From positions 1,426,001 to 1,490,000 of the forward strand of contig NZ_JBPCCU010000001.1 of the NCBI RefSeq assembly GCF_050971785.1: a stretch of DNA of 64,000 nt, in the 5' to 3' direction. Below the pieces are notes generated by a model. The model saw only the letters and a program-made list of their open reading frames with translations. It searched no databases and was not told where the DNA came from. Both the position numbers and the translations under genes were made by a program. Of this stretch, positions 24,986 through 33,175 are shown in pieces (position 1 is the first letter of the stretch; every line of letters begins with the position of its first letter). The DNA comes from Actinomadura_E scrupuli (GTDB taxonomy: Bacteria; Actinomycetota; Actinomycetes; Streptosporangiales; Streptosporangiaceae).

Positions 24986-26221
24986 ATGGTGAACATGATT
25001 GCGGAGACCCCGTCACGCCTCGACGTCGTCGTGCTCGGCTCGACCGGCTCGATCGGCACTCAGGCGCTGGATGTGATCCGCCGTAACCGGGACCGGTTCC
25101 GGGTGGTCGGGCTGGCCGGCGGCGGGGGGCGCGTGGGGCTGCTGGCGGAGCAGGCGCTGGAGTTCGCGCCCGAGGTGGTGGCGGTGGCGCGCGGTTCGGC
25201 GGCTCAGGACCTCCAGCTGGCGTTCTACGCCGAGGCGCAGCGGCGGGGGTTCTCCTCGGGGGCCTTCCGGGTCCCGAAGATCGTGGCCGGCCCGGAGTCG
25301 GTGATGGAGGCGGCGTCCTGGCCCTGCGACGTGGTGCTCAACGGGGTGACGGGCGCGGTCGGGCTGGCCTCCACGCTGGCGGCGCTGGACGCGGGGCGGA
25401 CGCTGGCGCTGGCCAACAAGGAGTCGCTGATCGTGGGGGGCGCGCTGGTGAAGGCGCGGGCGCGGGCGGGGCAGATCGTGCCGGTCGATTCGGAGCATTC
25501 GGCGCTGGCGCAGTGCCTGCGCGGCGGCTCGGGGGACGAGGTGGCGCGGCTGGTCCTGACGGCCAGCGGGGGCCCGTTCCGCGGATGGTCGCGGGCGGAG
25601 CTGGAGAGGGTGACGCCGGAACAGGCGCTGGCACACCCGACCTGGGACATGGGGCCGGTGGTCACGATCAATTCCGCGACGCTGGTGAACAAGGGCCTGG
25701 AGGTCATCGAGGCGCATTTGCTGTTCGATATCGGCTTCGACCGGATCGGGGTCATGGTGCATCCCCAGTCCGTGATTCATTCGATGGTGGAATTCACGGA
25801 CGGCTCGACGCTGGCACAGGTGAGCCCGCCGGACATGCGGTTGCCGATCGCGCTGGGGCTGGCGTGGCCGGACCGGGTGCCGGCGGCGGCGCCGGGGGTG
25901 GACTGGTCCCGGGCGCACACCTGGGAGCTTCTCCCGCTGGACGAGGAGGCGTTCCCGGCGGTGGCGCTGGCGCGGGAGGCGGGGGAGCGCGGAGGCGGTT
26001 TCCCGGCGGTCTACAACGCGGCGAACGAGGAGTGCGTGGAGGCCTTCCGCGCCGGCCGGCTGCCGTTCCCGGGGATCGTCGACACGATCGCGCGAGTGGT
26101 CGCCGAACACCGGGAGTCCGGCGCGCCGACCCTGGAGGCGGTGCTGGCGGCGGATCAATGGGCACGCGAGCGGGCCCGGGAGCTCACCCGACTCCCGGCC
26201 CGGGTGGAGGCGGGACGATGA
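24986..26221 (+). CDS. dxr: 1-deoxy-D-xylulose 5-phosphate reductoisomerase
   Basis: Second MEP-pathway enzyme (411 aa), converting DXP to 2-C-methyl-D-erythritol 4-phosphate with NADPH. The Rossmann motif is 'VVLGSTGSIGTQALDVI'. 'ALANKESLIVGG', 'PVDSEHSALAQCL', 'TASGGPFRGW' and 'HPTWDMGPVVTINSATLVNKG' are the family's active-site sequences; 'MVHPQSVIHSMVEF' is also typical. No good ribosome binding site precedes the ATG at 24986; a start at 24995 is possible. It overlaps ispE by 4 nt. A cluster-borne copy would raise isoprenoid supply. Confidence 0.95.
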   Translation: MVNMIAETPSRLDVVVLGSTGSIGTQALDVIRRNRDRFRVVGLAGGGGRVGLLAEQALEFAPEVVAVARGSAAQDLQLAFYAEAQRRGFSSGAFRVPKIVAGPESVMEAASWPCDVVLNGVTGAVGLASTLAALDAGRTLALANKESLIVGGALVKARARAGQIVPVDSEHSALAQCLRGGSGDEVARLVLTASGGPFRGWSRAELERVTPEQALAHPTWDMGPVVTINSATLVNKGLEVIEAHLLFDIGFDRIGVMVHPQSVIHSMVEFTDGSTLAQVSPPDMRLPIALGLAWPDRVPAAAPGVDWSRAHTWELLPLDEEAFPAVALAREAGERGGGFPAVYNAANEECVEAFRAGRLPFPGIVDTIARVVAEHRESGAPTLEAVLAADQWARERARELTRLPARVEAGR

Positions 26222-27165
26222 ACGGCAGACGGGCGATGGCACCGGCGCGTACCGCGGTGACGGTCAGGGCGCCGGCGAAGGTCAACCTGCTGCTGCAGGT
26301 CGGCCCGGTACGCGACGGCTACCACCAGCTCATGACGGTCTTCCATGCCGTCTCGCTCTTCGACGAGGTCACCGTGGCGCCCGCCGAGGAGCTCACCATC
26401 CGGGTGACCGGTGACCCCGTCCTGCCCCTGGAGGCCGTGCCCCTCGGCGCCGACAATCTCGCGGCGCGGGCGGTGCGGGCGCTGGCGGCGGCGCTGGGGA
26501 GGGAGCCCGAGGTGGCGATCTCCATCGACAAGTGCATTCCCGTCGCGGGCGGGATGGCCGGGGGCAGCGCCGACGCGGCCGCCGCACTGCTGGCCTGCAA
26601 CCACCTGTGGGGCGCGCCCCTGTCCCACTCGCGGCTGCTGGACATCGCCGCGACGCTCGGCAGCGACGTCCCGTTCCCGCTCGTCGGGAGCACCGCCGTC
26701 GGCACCGGCCGCGGCGAGGCGCTCACCCCGGTGGAGGTCGGCGGCCGGTTCCACTGGGTGTTCGCCTACGCCCGCGGCGGGCTGTCCACCCCGGCGGTGT
26801 ACGCGGAGTACGACCGCCGCCAGGGCGGACGGGTGCGCCGGCTCAGTGCCGCACCGCGGCTGCTCGACGGGTTGCGCACGGGCGACGTCGAGGCGGTCGG
26901 GGCGGCGCTGGACAACGACCTGCAGGCCGCCGCGCTCGCCCTCCGGCCGGAACTCGCGGGCACCCTCGCCGCCGGCCGGGAACACGGCGCGCTGGGCGCG
27001 ATCGTGAGCGGCTCCGGGCCCACCTGCGCCTTCCTGGCACGCGACCGCGGCCACGCGCTGGACCTGGCGGCGACGCTCTCGGCGACCGCGGACTGCTCCG
27101 CCGCGGGCTGGGGGTACGGCCCGGTACCGGGAGCGCACACCATCATCCCGGACGAGCCGCTCTAG
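26218..27165 (+). CDS. ispE: 4-diphosphocytidyl-2-C-methyl-D-erythritol kinase
   Basis: GHMP kinase of the MEP pathway (315 aa). 'RAPAKVNLLLQVGPVRDGYH' is the IspE N-terminal signature; 'PVAGGMAGGSADAAAALLA' is the ATP-binding loop near residue 108; 'GSDVPFPLVGSTAVGTGRGE' and 'VSGSGPTCAF' follow. The ATG at 26218 lies in an ATGA overlap with dxr. The pairing of dxr and ispE is not the usual chromosomal arrangement, where ispE tends to sit with rsmA, so cluster membership is likely. Confidence 0.95.
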   Translation: MNGRRAMAPARTAVTVRAPAKVNLLLQVGPVRDGYHQLMTVFHAVSLFDEVTVAPAEELTIRVTGDPVLPLEAVPLGADNLAARAVRALAAALGREPEVAISIDKCIPVAGGMAGGSADAAAALLACNHLWGAPLSHSRLLDIAATLGSDVPFPLVGSTAVGTGRGEALTPVEVGGRFHWVFAYARGGLSTPAVYAEYDRRQGGRVRRLSAAPRLLDGLRTGDVEAVGAALDNDLQAAALALRPELAGTLAAGREHGALGAIVSGSGPTCAFLARDRGHALDLAATLSATADCSAAGWGYGPVPGAHTIIPDEPL

Positions 27166-27347
27166 CGGCTCTTCATCGCCTCGGTGAAGCCACGCCACGC
27201 GCCGGGGGAGAAGGCGAGCACCGGACCCCTGGGGTTCTTGCTGTCCCGGACGGCGATGGCGCCGGGAAGGCTCGCGACCTCTACGCAGTCACCGTCGTTC
27301 TGGCCACTGTGAATTGACTTGCGCCACACGGCATTACTCAGGTCCAT
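27162..27347 (-). CDS. DUF397 small protein
   Basis: Protein of 61 aa with the DUF397 pattern: 'WRKSIHSGQNDGDCVEVA' and 'AVRDSKNPRGPVLAFSP'. Such proteins are abundant in Streptomyces and relatives and are almost always next to an XRE-family regulator, as here, with which it overlaps by 14 nt. They may form a toxin/antitoxin-like or developmental pair (as bldB-type partners). Its end overlaps the convergent ispE stop. Confidence 0.9.
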   Translation of the reverse strand: MDLSNAVWRKSIHSGQNDGDCVEVASLPGAIAVRDSKNPRGPVLAFSPGAWRGFTEAMKSR

Positions 27348-28140
27348 CGTTCATCCGCCGTTCTAGCGATCGCTCAAGCGGCATTTGCGCGGGCAGTGCT
27401 TGAGCGCGGATCCTATCAAACGACTCACTAAGGGTCGTGAGATCTTGTTTATCGCCCGTGCTGATTCCACGCGCGGCCGTCTCTATATAAGACACCTCGC
27501 TCCGGTCTTCCAGCGTAGCGAGTACGAAAGCACCTGTTACCTCGGGCCGATCAGCGCCGTTCGGTACCACCTGGATACAGATTCTGTCGCTGGCGGACGC
27601 TACCAAGTGCATCAGCTGGTCATGCATGACCTTCGGTGTTCCGACCTGGTACCACAGTGCGGCCTCGTTCATCACGCAGATAATGAAGGGTGGCGGGGGT
27701 TCCTGTCGGGTCAGTATCGCCTGGCGGTTCATCCTGGCCTCGACGGCCGCTTCGTCGCCATGCAGGAGAGCCCTGGCGTAGTCGTCGGTCTGCAGTAGGC
27801 CGTAGATCGCTAACAGCTGGAAGGTCCGGAGGGTCGTGGCCCGAGCCTCGTACATGGGCCAGTCGAACCACCGGGGATAGACGGCGCCCTTCACCAGGAG
27901 ATCCCACAGATGCGCGAGCGCGCCGCCCGTCTGGAGCTCACGGTCGGCGCTCTCCGCCAGCGACCGGTCGCACCGTGACTTCCCGTGTTCGGTGTCACTG
28001 ATGGTGCCGGCCGAATTGTTGATCATGGAGCCGAACTCCACGAGCTTGTAACCGCCCGACTCCCGGTACATGCGCAGCATGGAACCGAACACGGCCAGAC
28101 CGGAACTCCCCGGGTTGAGGGGCTTGGGACGTCCCGCCAT
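27334..28140 (-). CDS. XRE-family helix-turn-helix regulator with DUF5753-like domain
   Basis: Regulator of 268 aa. The N-terminal helix-turn-helix spans 'GSMLRMYRESGGYKLVEFGS' to 'ISDTEHGKSR'. The C-terminal two thirds match the DUF5753-like region typical of this family ('FQLLAIYGLLQTDDYARALL', 'NEAALWYQVG'). GGGAGAG precedes the ATG. The usual 'VS' pattern of the recognition helix is altered ('SMINNSAGTISDTEHG'), so DNA binding may differ. It pairs with the DUF397 gene. Confidence 0.88.
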   Translation of the reverse strand: MAGRPKPLNPGSSGLAVFGSMLRMYRESGGYKLVEFGSMINNSAGTISDTEHGKSRCDRSLAESADRELQTGGALAHLWDLLVKGAVYPRWFDWPMYEARATTLRTFQLLAIYGLLQTDDYARALLHGDEAAVEARMNRQAILTRQEPPPPFIICVMNEAALWYQVGTPKVMHDQLMHLVASASDRICIQVVPNGADRPEVTGAFVLATLEDRSEVSYIETAARGISTGDKQDLTTLSESFDRIRAQALPAQMPLERSLERRMNDGPE

Positions 28141-28294
28141 GGATCTCTCTCCCTACGTCAGGTAGCCGCTTCGCCACCCTGAGTATGGGGCGCGAGGGGA
28201 AGACGCCGCTGGACGACGAACGAACGGCGAGGGGTCCTTGATGGCGGATCGGGGGCGCTTGGCGCCTGCCCGGGGGAGTGTTCGGCCCTGCCGG

Positions 28295-28639
28295 CTACAG
28301 GGCGGTCGCGGTCTCCTTCAAGATGCCGGCGAGTGCGCTGTAGTCGACGGCTTGCCCTTCTCTGATGTCGACGGCCTTGCGGTCACCGTTACCCAAGGCC
28401 CGAAGAAACCCTTTGACCGGCGGAATGTCCGCCGCGTTGAACACCATGAACGAGATCTTGTCCTTGCCCACCGCGATGACGGCCGCGTAGTGCCCGTTCT
28501 TGAGGTAGTGCGGCTTGCCGTACTGGAGCCGCTCCTCGACATCGGGAATGGTCTGGCCGACCATCGCACGCAGTTTCTCGCACACCTCGATCTGCCAGGG
28601 CTGTGCCTTGTTGATGTACTGGGTGACCTCGTCATTCAT
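28295..28639 (-). CDS. DUF1801 domain protein
   Basis: Small protein of 114 aa resembling DUF1801 (YdhG/YjbR-like) proteins: 'LRAMVGQTIPDVEERLQYGK', 'YAAVIAVGKDKISFMVFN' and 'VDIREGQAVDYSAL'. Function unknown; the fold resembles iron-chaperone frataxin-like proteins. ATG 28639 is chosen because AAGGAG lies just before it, rather than the ATG at 28654. It has no evident link to the biosynthetic genes. Confidence 0.85.
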   Translation of the reverse strand: MNDEVTQYINKAQPWQIEVCEKLRAMVGQTIPDVEERLQYGKPHYLKNGHYAAVIAVGKDKISFMVFNAADIPPVKGFLRALGNGDRKAVDIREGQAVDYSALAGILKETATAL

Positions 28640-28748
28640 GGTGTTCTCCTTCACGTCGTTGCCGAAACTGACGGTCCATGGGTGGACCGCGAAACGATCA
28701 TCGCTACTGCAGGGGGAAAGTGTCTCGTCGGGACACGGGCGGCTGGGC

Positions 28749-29297
28749 TCAGGGGCGCGTGGGGCGGTAGGTCAGGACGACGACGCCCGATGTGAAAGTG
28801 GTGCTGTCGACGAGTTCGACGGTGCTGGCGCTGTCGGGGCGGAAGAGGGTCTCGCCGCCGCCTTTGATGACGGGGTAGATCCAGACCTTGTACTCGTCCA
28901 GGAGCCCGTGCTCGGCCAGATCGTCGGTGAGTCGGCCATTGCCCCAGATGAGGATGTCCCTGCCGTCTTCGGATTTCAGCGCGGTCACGGTTTCGACGAG
29001 CTTGTCGCCCGGGATGAGGTGGGAGTTGTCCCACGCGGCCGGCTTGTCGAGGGTCGAGGACACGGCGTACTTGGCCATGGCGTTGACGTGGTCGGCGTAG
29101 GGGTTGCCGCTCATGTTCGGCCATGCCTGGGCCATGCCTTCGTAGGTGACGCGGCCGAGCAGTAGCGCGTCGCAGCCGAGCGTGAGGTTCAGGGCGTACG
29201 CCATGGCGTCCTCGCTGTTGTGCTGCATGGACCACAGGTGCGGGTTGTCGATGAAGCCGTCGAGGGTGGCGTACGTCGAAGCGATGATCTTGCGCAT
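28749..29297 (-). CDS. Dihydrofolate reductase family protein (RibD C-terminal-like)
   Basis: Protein of 182 aa of the RibD C-terminal/DHFR-like superfamily, starting 'MRKIIASTYATLDGFIDNP' and carrying 'LLLGRVTYEGMAQAWP', 'DILIWGNGRLTDDLAEHGLL' and 'YPVIKGGGETLF', which form the nucleotide site. The reductase substrate is unknown. It is divergent from a MarR regulator; such pairs are common in actinomycetes, and the MarR protein probably represses this gene. Confidence 0.9.
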   Translation of the reverse strand: MRKIIASTYATLDGFIDNPHLWSMQHNSEDAMAYALNLTLGCDALLLGRVTYEGMAQAWPNMSGNPYADHVNAMAKYAVSSTLDKPAAWDNSHLIPGDKLVETVTALKSEDGRDILIWGNGRLTDDLAEHGLLDEYKVWIYPVIKGGGETLFRPDSASTVELVDSTTFTSGVVVLTYRPTRP

Positions 29298-29346
29298 TTC
29301 AGGCTTCCCCTGTCGTGGCCGTGGTGATCAACTGATGAGGACTGTA

Positions 29347-29381
29347 TAGTCAAACATCGTGATCGTCAATCATCGTGACTA
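29347..29381. promoter_or_regulatory. Probable MarR operator between divergent genes
   Basis: TAGTCA (29347-29352) and TGACTA (29376-29381) form an inverted repeat enclosing two direct repeats CATCGTGA (29355-29362, 29371-29378), 16 bp apart. The array overlaps the expected promoters of both genes. Confidence 0.55.
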
Positions 29382-29394
29382 ACTAGGAGGGCTC

Positions 29395-29865
29395 ATGGGC
29401 GACGACCGGCCGGAACCGGACGTGGGCATGCTGACGGGCACGTTCATGCGTGCCGTGCAGGACGAGCTGTTCGCGACCCTGGCCGAACAGGGACATCCGG
29501 ACGTGCGGCCGCGGCACGGCTCGGTGCTGGCCTTCCTGGATCGCGACGGGGCTCGGGCGACCGAGTTGTCCCGGCGATCGGGCCTGCACAAGCAGATCGT
29601 CGGCACGATCGTCGACGAACTCGTCCACCTGGGTTACGTCTCACGGGAGCCCGATCCCCGTGACCGCCGAGCCAAACTCGTCGTCCCCACCGCCCACGGC
29701 CTCGACGAGATCACGCGAGCCCGCGCCATCCTCGCGGCGATCGAGCGCCGTCACGAGCAGGCGCTCGGCGCAGAGGACTACACCGGCTTCAAGGCGGCGC
29801 TCCAGCGGATCACACGCCTGCAGCGGCAGTGGCGCGACGTCCGTGGCGCGCGCCCCGGCGAGTAG
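29395..29865 (+). CDS. MarR-family regulator
   Basis: Winged-helix regulator of 156 aa: 'PRHGSVLAFLDRDGARATEL' and 'SGLHKQIVGTIVDELVHLGY' form the helix-turn-helix, and 'VSREPDPRDRRAKLVVPTAHG' the wing with the conserved Asp-Pro-x-Asp-Arg-Arg. AGGAGG precedes the ATG. The divergent DHFR-like gene is the likely target. Confidence 0.92.
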   Translation: MGDDRPEPDVGMLTGTFMRAVQDELFATLAEQGHPDVRPRHGSVLAFLDRDGARATELSRRSGLHKQIVGTIVDELVHLGYVSREPDPRDRRAKLVVPTAHGLDEITRARAILAAIERRHEQALGAEDYTGFKAALQRITRLQRQWRDVRGARPGE

Positions 29866-29898
29866 GAATCCCGCGGCTCGCGTGCGCGGGCCCGGACG

Positions 29899-30426
29899 TC
29901 AGGCACTCCGGGTAGCCCGCTTCTGGTGGATCTCGGTGAAGAAGCGCATTTCCACTCGGCTGCACAGGTAGCGATGGTCCGCCGGCCAGTTCAGCTGCAG
30001 GCCGCGGAAGTCGGTCGACAGGATTATCTTCAGATAGGGGTGGTTCGAATACGGCGTGGCCGCCGTCACCACTTTCCCGTACGTCCTGGCCATTATCTTG
30101 CGTTCCGCTATTTGCAGGCGGCATTCGCCGGCGAAGTCACGCTCGTCCGTCAGCGCCAGGTCGACGGCCTCCCAGAAGAGCGTACGGTCGGGGGCCGGGC
30201 GGCGCGTCGCGAGCTTCGTGCCGGGGGCGGGCGTCAGGCCCAGATGGATCGAGAACCCCGCCAGGCGGCCGCAGTGACGCACATAGAACGAGCCCCAGAA
30301 ACTCGAGACGTGGCCGACCGTCCGAGGCCCGTTCCGGGTGGCCACCGCCAGTGTCCCGCGGGTCATCTCGCCGGAGATCTCCCATGCCGTGGGGTCTCCG
30401 AACTGGGTGTGCGAAGTGCCGTCCAT
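29899..30426 (-). CDS. Hypothetical protein, 175 aa
   Basis: I recognise no family. The protein has no signal peptide or membrane segment, is rich in aromatic and basic residues, and has features such as 'WEISGEMTRGTLAVATRNG', 'FWGSFYVRHCGRLAGFSIHL' and 'RRPAPDRTLFWEAVDLALTD'. Codon use looks normal for the window. It lies 33 bp after the convergent MarR gene. The 131 bp before it, toward the epimerase gene, are comparatively AT-rich and hold nothing I can name. Confidence 0.6.
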   Translation of the reverse strand: MDGTSHTQFGDPTAWEISGEMTRGTLAVATRNGPRTVGHVSSFWGSFYVRHCGRLAGFSIHLGLTPAPGTKLATRRPAPDRTLFWEAVDLALTDERDFAGECRLQIAERKIMARTYGKVVTAATPYSNHPYLKIILSTDFRGLQLNWPADHRYLCSRVEMRFFTEIHQKRATRSA

Positions 30427-30557
30427 TGCGGACCTCCGGTTTCCGCGGCCACCCTTTGGCCACCATGGCGGAATCGTCGGGTAATGCCATCATGGAGCCG
30501 TGGATCACCTTTAATCCAGTGGCTTTACATCGATTTGTCAGGGAATAGTAAAAGCTC

Positions 30558-31502
30558 TTATGCGGTCTTATCGAGGTCGGCGATGACTGAAGGAAGACCG
30601 GTGCCGACGGTCGGGAATCCAGGCGTCCATCCGAGCTCGTCGCGGGCCTTGGCGTTGCGCACCCGATAGGAGGTGACCAGCGAGCGCACCGCCGGCCGGC
30701 CGACGATCACGTTGGCCAGCGCGGCCGGCACGTTCCCCACCCGGGGCAGGTCCATCGCGCCGGTGATGGCGTCGACGAAGTTCCGGAGCGTCACCGGGGC
30801 GTCGTCGACGATGTTGTACTCGGCACCGGCGGGCGCGCGTTCCAGCGCGGCGACATAGGCGGCGGCCACGTCGTCGACATGGACACAGCTCCAGTGGTTG
30901 GCGCCACCGCCGATGCACCTCAGCCGGCCGGCCCGCGCCTGGGCGTGGAAGGCGCTCGCGAAGTTCCCGCCGGGGCCGTAGACGAAGCCGAGATGCAGGA
31001 CGACGGCGTCGAGCCCGCCGCCCCGGAGGGCGCGCAGCAGTTCGACCTGCCGTGCGTGGCCGACGCCCAGCGGGGAGGGGGAGAGCGGGGTCTCCTCGGT
31101 GATCCACTCGTCGCCGCGATCGCCGTAGCCGAAGCACCCGCTCGTGTAGACGAGCCGGCGCCCGGCCCGCGTGCAGGCGCTGACCAGCGCGGCGGTCATG
31201 GTCTCCTCGGCGGCGTCCAGCCGCGCCAGCCGCGTCCGGGTCATCCGCCCGGGGACCCGCAGCTGGGCGGCGTGCACGACCGCGTCGGCCTGCTCGACCA
31301 TCGGCTGGTACGTCTCCGGCCGGAGCATGTCGCCGATCAGCGTCATGGTCTGCTCGGGCGGCAGGTGCGCCGCCCGGCGCGGGGAGCGGACGACCGCGAT
31401 CACCTTGTAGCCGGCCGCGCAGAGGGCCTGGGCGACGGCGCCGCCGACGAAGCCGGTGGCGCCGGTGACCATGACGGTCATGCCCGGTTCGATCTTGTTC
31501 AT
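30558..31502 (-). CDS. NAD-dependent epimerase/dehydratase (extended SDR)
   Basis: Rossmann-fold enzyme of 314 aa. The nucleotide motif is 'VMVTGATGFVGGAVAQAL'. The usual active-site Tyr of 'YxxxK' is not obvious: near residue 140 the sequence reads 'YGDRGDEWITEE' and then 'GVGHARQVE', where 'GHARQ' sits at the normal YxxxK place. The catalytic Tyr-Lys pair may therefore be lost or replaced. It is third in the operon UbiA-2, ligase 1, epimerase-like. It could be a reductase on a terpenoid intermediate or a catalytically altered SDR. Confidence 0.8.
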   Translation of the reverse strand: MNKIEPGMTVMVTGATGFVGGAVAQALCAAGYKVIAVVRSPRRAAHLPPEQTMTLIGDMLRPETYQPMVEQADAVVHAAQLRVPGRMTRTRLARLDAAEETMTAALVSACTRAGRRLVYTSGCFGYGDRGDEWITEETPLSPSPLGVGHARQVELLRALRGGGLDAVVLHLGFVYGPGGNFASAFHAQARAGRLRCIGGGANHWSCVHVDDVAAAYVAALERAPAGAEYNIVDDAPVTLRNFVDAITGAMDLPRVGNVPAALANVIVGRPAVRSLVTSYRVRNAKARDELGWTPGFPTVGTGLPSVIADLDKTA

Positions 31503-31536
31503 CTGCCGTCTCCGGTCCGCGCCCGGGAGGGCGCCG

Positions 31537-33150
31537 TCAGGTCCACTGGCCGCTGCCGTGGGTCTGGGTCGACCCGAGCAGCTGCTCACGGAGCTCGAAG
31601 CGGCGGACCTTCCAGGTCGCGGTGCGGGGGAACTGTTCCCAGGGGATGACGACGGGGTCGTCGAGCTCCGGCAGCCCCGCCGTCGCCGCCTGCCACACCG
31701 CCGGGTCGAGGGTTCCGTCCTCGGTGGACAGCACGGGCTTCGGTCGCTGGCCGGGCACCCCGAGGACGATCACTTCGGTGGCGCTCTCGATCCGGTCGAG
31801 CAGCAGGCTCTCCAGCTCGATGCCGCTCGTGCCGGGGATGACGTCCACCTCGCGGTCCAGGATGCGGATGGCCCCGTTACGGGTGCGTACGCCGATGTCA
31901 CCGGTGTTCCACCGGCCCTGCCAGACCTTCTCGCGGTGCCGCTCGTCCTCGCCGAGGTAGGTCAGGCAGCGGCCCCGGGTGCGGACCAGCACGATGCCCT
32001 CCTGGCCGCGGCGGACGCGGCGGCGCGTCACGGGGTCGACGATCCGGAAGCGGGTGACGAAGGGGACCGGCCAGCCGACGTTGTTCTCCGCCGAGCCGGC
32101 CCGCCCGGGGGCGACCATGCGGCGGTTGAACACGCCCAGGCTCACCGGGCCGACCTCACTCTGCCCCCAGCTCTGCACCCACAGGGGTCCCCGGCGGCCG
32201 GAGACGTCCAGGAACCTGCGGACGGTCGGCGGGTGGATGGCGTCGAAGGTGCTGAAGTAGGTCCGTACCCGGGTGAACAGGTCCGGATGGCTGCGGGTGA
32301 GTGCCTCCCAGAGCTGGTAGATGTTCGGGCAGGCCTCCAGCGTGGTCGGCGGGTGCTCGGCCAGCGTGCTGATCACCGTCTCCGGGGTCGGGTCGGCCAG
32401 GATGACGACCTTGGCCGGCGGCCGGGCCAGCTGTGCGACCGTCCAGGTGATCGCCCGGATGTGCATGAACGCGATGCAGGAGGCGACGGTGTCGTCCTTG
32501 CGGATGGACAGCCGCGGAATGGGCGCGGTCTCCAGCTTGGTGTTCACGCCGACGGTGGTGTTGGCCGAGTGCACCACGAACTTCGGCACGCCCGTCGTCC
32601 CCGAGGTGTGGGTGCAGACCATCGGCTGGTCGTCCGGGCGGGGGTTCGCCGGGGGTACGGGACCGGACCGCAGGTCGTCGAAGGTCCGGAGGCCCGGGGG
32701 CACCTCGCCGGCCCCCGCGGCGATGATCGCCACGTCGGGGCCGACCAGGGAGATCCCGGCCTGGCCGGCGGCGGCCAGCGTGCCGGGGCTGGCGACCAGC
32801 ACCGCCGGGTCCAGCCGCTCCATCATGATCTGCAGGTTCTCCGGCTTGATGGTGGCGGAGATCATCGCGGGCAGCGCGCCGATGCGGGCGGCCGCCGCGG
32901 CGAGCAGGATCACGTCGAAGTGGTTGTCCTTGATGATCGCCAGGCGGTCCCCGTAGCGGAGCCCGGCCTCGTGCAGGCCGGCGGAGACGCGGGCGACCAG
33001 CCCGGCCAGCTCGCCGACCGTGTACCGGGTGCCGCCCCGGGGCGCGATGTCGAAGGGCCGGTCCAGGTGGAAGACCGGGTTCCGGGAGCCGGCGAAGTAC
33101 TCGAACACCAGGCCGATGTTGTTGGGCCGTTTCCCCTGCTTGTCGCTCAT
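31537..33150 (-). CDS. ANL-superfamily acyl/aryl-AMP ligase 1
   Basis: AMP-forming ligase of 537 aa activating a carboxylic acid. The P-loop is 'THTSGTTGVPKF'; 'GQSEVGP' and 'WNTGDIGV' match later core motifs. The A8 region reads 'LDREVDVIPG', and the C-terminal lysine motif reads 'TATWKVRRFEL', with Trp where most ligases have Gly. It is a close paralogue of the ligase at 48517-50136 (about 28 of the first 40 residues identical). It lies 25 nt after UbiA-2. Substrate unknown. Confidence 0.88.
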   Translation of the reverse strand: MSDKQGKRPNNIGLVFEYFAGSRNPVFHLDRPFDIAPRGGTRYTVGELAGLVARVSAGLHEAGLRYGDRLAIIKDNHFDVILLAAAAARIGALPAMISATIKPENLQIMMERLDPAVLVASPGTLAAAGQAGISLVGPDVAIIAAGAGEVPPGLRTFDDLRSGPVPPANPRPDDQPMVCTHTSGTTGVPKFVVHSANTTVGVNTKLETAPIPRLSIRKDDTVASCIAFMHIRAITWTVAQLARPPAKVVILADPTPETVISTLAEHPPTTLEACPNIYQLWEALTRSHPDLFTRVRTYFSTFDAIHPPTVRRFLDVSGRRGPLWVQSWGQSEVGPVSLGVFNRRMVAPGRAGSAENNVGWPVPFVTRFRIVDPVTRRRVRRGQEGIVLVRTRGRCLTYLGEDERHREKVWQGRWNTGDIGVRTRNGAIRILDREVDVIPGTSGIELESLLLDRIESATEVIVLGVPGQRPKPVLSTEDGTLDPAVWQAATAGLPELDDPVVIPWEQFPRTATWKVRRFELREQLLGSTQTHGSGQWT

Positions 33151-33175
33151 GAGCTCAGGTCCTCCGGGATGTCCG

